The notes under the pieces: model-generated
What the model saw: only the letters and a program-made list of their open reading frames with translations
Told to the model about the DNA's origin: nothing
Databases searched by the model: none
Source: Isoetes taiwanensis
Taxonomy: Eukaryota > Streptophyta > Lycopodiopsida > Isoetales > Isoetaceae
Assembly (NCBI GenBank): GCA_021234155.1
Contig: JAJEKV010000070.1
Location: 6,630,602-6,694,601 of the forward strand
Direction: 5' to 3'
Length of the DNA stretch: 64,000 bases
Shown: positions 59,491 through 64,000 of the stretch, one piece after another
Position numbering within the stretch: the first letter of the stretch is position 1
How the letters are laid out: every line of letters begins with the position of its first letter
Made by a program: the position numbers and the translations under genes

Positions 59491-60839
59491 TTACGCCATG
59501 TATTGCCTCAAACAAGGTTTTCCAGCCACTCAAATGGTGAATTGCATCTAGAGAATAAAGACTTATGCCAGGGCAAAACTCTTGATATATAGTTGGTCCT
59601 TAGGCAAGATTTTACCATAATCTGTAATCTTACCATATAATTGAGTCCTGGGCACATGCAGGTGCAATTCGAGTTGCAAAAATAAGCTTGAAAACTTGAC
59701 ATTGTTTGTATATGCTATCTTCATATCTTCATCACAACAAAAGGCACCATAAATCCTCAAGCTTGGGTCAGCATTAAAAACATTAGAAAAATAGTTTGAG
59801 AGCAAAATGCCATGAGATAAAATAGCTCAAACCTCTAGCAGGCAATGACGGAACAACACTTTGACTGAGAAAAATCAAACCGGTGATTAATGCACGCTTT
59901 CTATTTTTGAACTACAAATCCAAACCAGTGACAGAACCAAAAACATGTGTAAAACCTAAGTCTAGAGTCTACTGGATTTGAAGCACCACAACAGCCGTTT
60001 TGATTACCCTAAACCTATAGATCCAAACCAACGATAGAACAAAAAATATGTGTAAAACCTAAGTCTAGAATCTACTGGATTTGAAGCACCACAACAGTCG
60101 TTTTGATTACCCTAAACCTATAAATCTGTATAAATCAAAAACCTACAGCTGACCTGATTCGATTTGCACTCAGCCTAGAAGATCGCCAGCAACAGATTCG
60201 CCAAGATCGCCAACAATAAATTTGCCAACGGATTCGCCAGCGACCTGCGCTTTTCAGACCACCCTTTTTTTTTTTTTGCTATGCACGCATAGCCCCTACC
60301 TACCAATTTCTCAACTACCTACCCCCTTTTTTAACTACCTACCAATTTTCCAACCTATCTTTTTTTCCTTATTTACGTGATCTGTCTATATGGCTTAAAT
60401 TCTAATGTGCCTTTTTGTTTTTTGCTAGTCGTCGTGTATTTTGATTCAGAATCTATACACATACAGGCAAAGTAAATCTTATCCGAAAAAAAATAATTGA
60501 TTATATCACACACAAAATGTAGGTTTTCAGAGGGATCTAGATTGTGCTTGTCTATGCGCACATAGGCAAATGCTATACGCGCATAGGCAAACACTAAGGT
60601 TGAATGCTCTACACGATAAAATACAATATGCAAATAGATAAGTCTTTTTAGAGCCTGCTTGTCTTTGTTGTGTTTTTCTTATTGACATACTGCACCACAG
60701 GTCATTAATGCGTTTGCAAGGTCACCGTGTTTATATGATCTCAAGGTTCCAAATTGAGTTCTGGCTTCTCCAAGCAAAACAATTTCTATATTGCTCACAC
60801 GGGTCCAGATCTTGGAATAAAGGGCAAATATGCCCATCT
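59491..60839. other. Intergenic sequence with a tandem duplication
   Basis: A 103-bp unit is duplicated at 59,918-60,123 (ATCCAAACCA, ATGTGTAAAACCTAAGTCTA, GTTTTGATTACCCTAAACC). Palindromic CTATGCGCACATAG motifs lie at 60,279-60,586. No gene seen. Confidence 0.65.
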
Positions 60840-61020
60840 GACAGCTCTCGTTGTCCTACGTAACCCCCCCCGTGTGAATATGCACCCAAACCAAAGGGGG
60901 TTTAAGGGGGATTTTAATTTAAATATGTTAAATGCAATGGTTTGTGTTAATAATATTAATGGTAGTTGTGTGTTAATGGTTTGTGTTAACTAAAAAAAAT
61001 TTTGACCCCTTCGGGGCCTT
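60840..61020 (+). repeat. Short dispersed repeat, copy 1
   Basis: GTGTGAATATGCACCCAAACC, GGGGGATTTTAATTTAAAT and GGTTTGTGTTAA, ending GACCCCTTCGGGGCCTTA. It is an inverted copy of 63,690-64,000. Confidence 0.8.
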
Positions 61021-62467
61021 AAGGATGTTGTAGGGGTGTACATATATAGACATTCTCCAATGATGGATGGAAGGGCACTAAGAAATCTATAAATGCATGT
61101 AACAATTTTAGAAAGACTTCTGCATGTAATATTGTGCATGTTACAATTTTTTATTATCAAATGCTTCGCTCTTGTCGGGAACATAATAAATATGCAACCT
61201 AGTCCTGTAGCAAGTTCTTAGAAAAGCATAGGAGTTATGTTCGTTATAAAGACATTTCCGATGTCTCTAACTTTAATTGCTAATCACACCCAATCAGCAC
61301 GCAAAAGTTCAACATGTAGCTTTAGTGCACACATTGCAGAAACAAGTAATAACTCAGCGACAAATGCAGCAATGCATGCAAGTTATTTAGGCTGCATGAA
61401 GCCAGGGTAATGGAGCAATGCATGCGAGTTATTTAGTCTGCATGAAGGTTATTTTTGTAGGACAAAATACGCTACTGGAAAGTTTTTCTAAGGAGCTTTT
61501 AACTTTAACAGATGTGTTGCAGATATTCAAACACGTTACTCCTGATAAGATAAAACACCAGCTCAATCAAGGGAATAGAAGATAGGGTAATTCTATGAGC
61601 TACTCACGAGCACCAAAGACGAGTGGCAAAAACATAAGATTAGAAAGCTTGACAAGCACACGCTGCACACGCGGATTTGCATAAACTGAAAGGTTAGCCA
61701 AAGAACTGGCTCAATTACCAAAAATGCTTACTGTCAAGACCCAGCAGGAATGCCCTGAAGGGAGTCTTTGCTAAAGATTTGAATATTGATCAAAGTCTGC
61801 TAAACGGGCAAAAATGCTGTCTTTACACTTTCTGTATTGATTCTGCCAATGAATGCTCATAAACCACTAGTGCCTCAAATCCAGGATTAGATCTTCCTAA
61901 TCCAGTCGTCCTGTGACATAATGCAGCAGATATTTGCAAAGATTCTGCCATTTCGATGGAAAAATACTGGATTCGAGATCAGAGTATTAAGGTAAGCCAG
62001 ATAGAAAAAATAACGGGATACCCCAATTTCAGAGGATAGTAATACTGTAGATATATAAGCAGCAGCGTTTATGGATGGAACAGGGCAAAGGTGCTCTGTT
62101 CTGGGATGGATTTAATATGAATTTTAGAAATGGTCGTGAATAAAACGGAAGTTCTAAGGACAGAAAGTGAGACGGCGGATGGGTGAAATTAGCGTAGGAT
62201 ACAAATGATCTGATATGCCATAGCTGACCTTGTTTATTGAGGAACAGAGCGCCAGCATACAAACATCCCGGAATCTCTTTCTGCTACTACCTGCACAAAC
62301 AAAAGCAAGCTCTAAATTTCATACACCCACCAGACCCAGCCTCTCGGACCCAGCCTCTCGTCCGACTAAGGAGTTCATCCTTTGCCTTCACCTGCCGATC
62401 CCTGCAAAAAGAAAATAGAATCGAAGAAGGAATAAAACCCTAAAATGGTTCTTTCAAATGCTTGCAT
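61021..62467. other. No recognisable gene
   Basis: AT-rich with a few splice-like sites. A short repeat (AATGCATGC(A/G)AGTTATTTAG) occurs at about 61,370-61,440 and a CCAGCCTCTCGGACC repeat at about 62,335. No protein recognised. Confidence 0.45.
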
Positions 62468-62966
62468 GTTCAGCGCAAATAAAAAAGAGGGCTTTTGTTG
62501 TGAGCCCTTGGATGTTGGAACATTGAAAAAAAAAAGCCAAATCAACGACTAAGAAATGGTGCACTCTAGATGTACGCATTAGTACATCCATTCGAATACG
62601 CCATGAAATCTTAGGAAAACCTTTGTGAAAAGCGTACAAAAACACAAAAGACACCCCCTGTTATTATGCTACATATTTGCTGTTGCCAGGATCCCCTTTA
62701 CAATATACAAGGTCTGCCCTACTATTTACAATTCTAAGGACTATTCCCAGACTTCATACAAATATGTAGCATAATAACAGGGGGTTTTCTTTGTGTTTTT
62801 GTACGCTTTTCACTAAGGTTTTCCTATGATTTCGTGATGTATTCAAATGGGTGTACTAATGCGTACTTCTAGAGTGCGCCATTTCTGAGCCATTGATTTT
62901 AGCCTTTTTTTTTTCAATGGTCAACAACCAATGGCTCACAACAAAAGCCCTTTTTTGTGCGTGTGG
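62468..62966. repeat. Foldback element, arms about 200 bp
   Basis: The left arm (62,475-62,680) and right arm (62,757-62,966) are inverted copies: GGGCTTTTGTTGTGAGCC pairs with GGCTCACAACAAAAGCCC at the outside, and CCCCTGTTATTATGCTACAT with ATGTAGCATAATAACAGGGG at the inside. The loop is about 75 bp. No coding capacity; MITE-like. Confidence 0.88.
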
Positions 62967-63086
62967 TGCATAATGGGCACATGAAGGGCCATTGATTTTA
63001 GCCTTTTTTTTCAATGGTCAACAACCAATGGCTCACAACAAAAGCCCTCTTTTTGTGTGCATGGTGCATAATGGGCACATGAAGGG
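62889..63086. repeat. 99-bp tandem duplication of the foldback's end
   Basis: GCCATTGATTTTAGCC to CATAATGGGCACATGAAGGG occurs twice (62,889 and 62,988), so the right outer arm of the foldback element plus about 30 bp of flank has been duplicated. Confidence 0.85.
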
Positions 63087-63689
63087 CTTGAAGGGCCCAT
63101 GTAGTGCAGTTTCCCTGCCGGCAACACATTTCTTATCATAACTTTTGATCCAGAGCTCTGTTTGAGATGATTTTTATTGCGTTGGAAAGCTCTCTCCGAG
63201 ATCTTTTTGATAGTCTATGATAGTTATGTATGCTAAAACAGCAATTTTTCGGCTGGGTTTGGTAGGCTTTCACATCCTAGCAGCTGATTAATATAGGATT
63301 GCGCTATTGGATATTGTTTTATGGCTCATTCCGAATGAAGCTTGCAAAAAATTACCATGCATTTTAAGATTTTGAGGCAGTTATTAAGCAAATTCCAAGG
63401 CTTATAGATCCTTGTGCTAACAAGTAGAAAAGTTTCTCACTTTGGTTTCTCACCACAAGAATCCATGGAGGCCAAAGGCTGCTGTTAAATTCCAGTTGAA
63501 AAATGTTTGTGTATGGGTGTTGCAAACTTTATGACTTTCAGAATAATGGGATCAATCTGCTCTATCTTTATGGTAACTTTTACTTATGTTCTATTTGTTT
63601 TATTGTGATCAAATTCAAAAGCTATAGGTGATGAAAGCCTCAAATGAATTCTAGTTTTTTTCTGGTTTGAATTCTAAAATTTTTGTCAC
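63087..63689. other. No recognisable gene
   Basis: Unremarkable sequence without motifs. Confidence 0.5.
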
Positions 63690-64000
63690 ACCGGGGGGGA
63701 GGGAGGGGGAAGGGCGGGAACGTCCCTAAGGCCCTGAAGGGGCCAAATTTTTTTTTTGCAACACAAACCATTAACATCCAACATATAAAAATTAAATCCC
63801 CCAACACATAACAACCAACACATAACAACCATTGACATTAACAACCAACACATAACTACCATTGACATTAATTAACACAACCATTGGGTCCAACACATTT
63901 AAATTAAAATCCCCCTAAAACCCCTTTGGTTTGGGTGCATATTCACACCGGGGAGGAGGGGGACGTGGGGCAGCGAGAGCCCTCATAATTGTATTTTGCA
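63690..64000 (-). repeat. Short dispersed repeat, copy 2
   Basis: Inverted relative to 60,840-61,020 and longer, with an internal run of AACCAACACATAACAACCAT-type units. It contains GGCCCTGAAGGGGCCAAATT and GGTTTGGGTGCATATTCACA. It continues to the window edge. Confidence 0.8.

Overview
This is nuclear DNA of a land plant with a large, repeat-rich genome. The signs are a CRINKLY4-type receptor kinase, a RING-H2 ATL fragment, a SEC14-like exon series with plant-type introns, plant Helitrons, CACTA ends, L1-like LINEs, an LTR element with an initiator-Met primer site and tRNA-like SINEs. A fern or another large-genome plant is my guess; the sequence does not fix the species. I see no intact host gene. 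Nearly everything is a transposon, a transposon relic, or a host-gene fragment.

Layout. 0-13 kb: a LINE reverse transcriptase scrap, decayed Helitron hairpins, a foldback element (4.1-4.6 kb), a LINE ORF2 3' end (5.1-6.3 kb, minus), a frameshifted CRINKLY4-like receptor kinase (7.4-9.4 kb, minus) and a broken LINE ORF1 (10.3-11.6 kb, plus). 13-20 kb: two CACTA-type ends, a truncated SEC14/CRAL-TRIO gene (15.9-16.9 kb), a 551-bp tandem duplication, a SINE-like tRNA relic and a GAA/TTC-rich array. 20-34 kb: two long copies of one LINE family (21.9-25.8 and 30.4-33.2 kb, minus) on either side of a non-coding LTR element.

34-47 kb: a head-to-tail series of minus-strand Helitrons of one family. 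At 42,846/42,847 the 3' terminus of one copy directly abuts the 5' terminus of the next. The last copy carries a Rep gene cut by a 3.8-kb element with perfect 25-bp terminal inverted repeats, a 4-bp target duplication and subterminal arrays of palindromic hairpins. I cannot assign this element to a superfamily; it is the best candidate here for something undescribed.

47-57 kb: an ATL RING-H2 fragment, then a nearly full-length but disabled plus-strand Helitron Rep-helicase gene (50.7-55.7 kb) with a candidate 3' terminus at 56.8 kb. 57-64 kb: a 2.2-kb Helitron with captured, phase-consistent exons, a second foldback element, and two inverted copies of a short repeat.

How the parts relate: the 50.7-kb gene belongs to a different Helitron lineage from the 34-47 kb array, whose own Rep fragments are all broken. 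Any movement of these short copies would therefore need a source elsewhere in the genome. All calls come from reading the sequence; no database search was possible.
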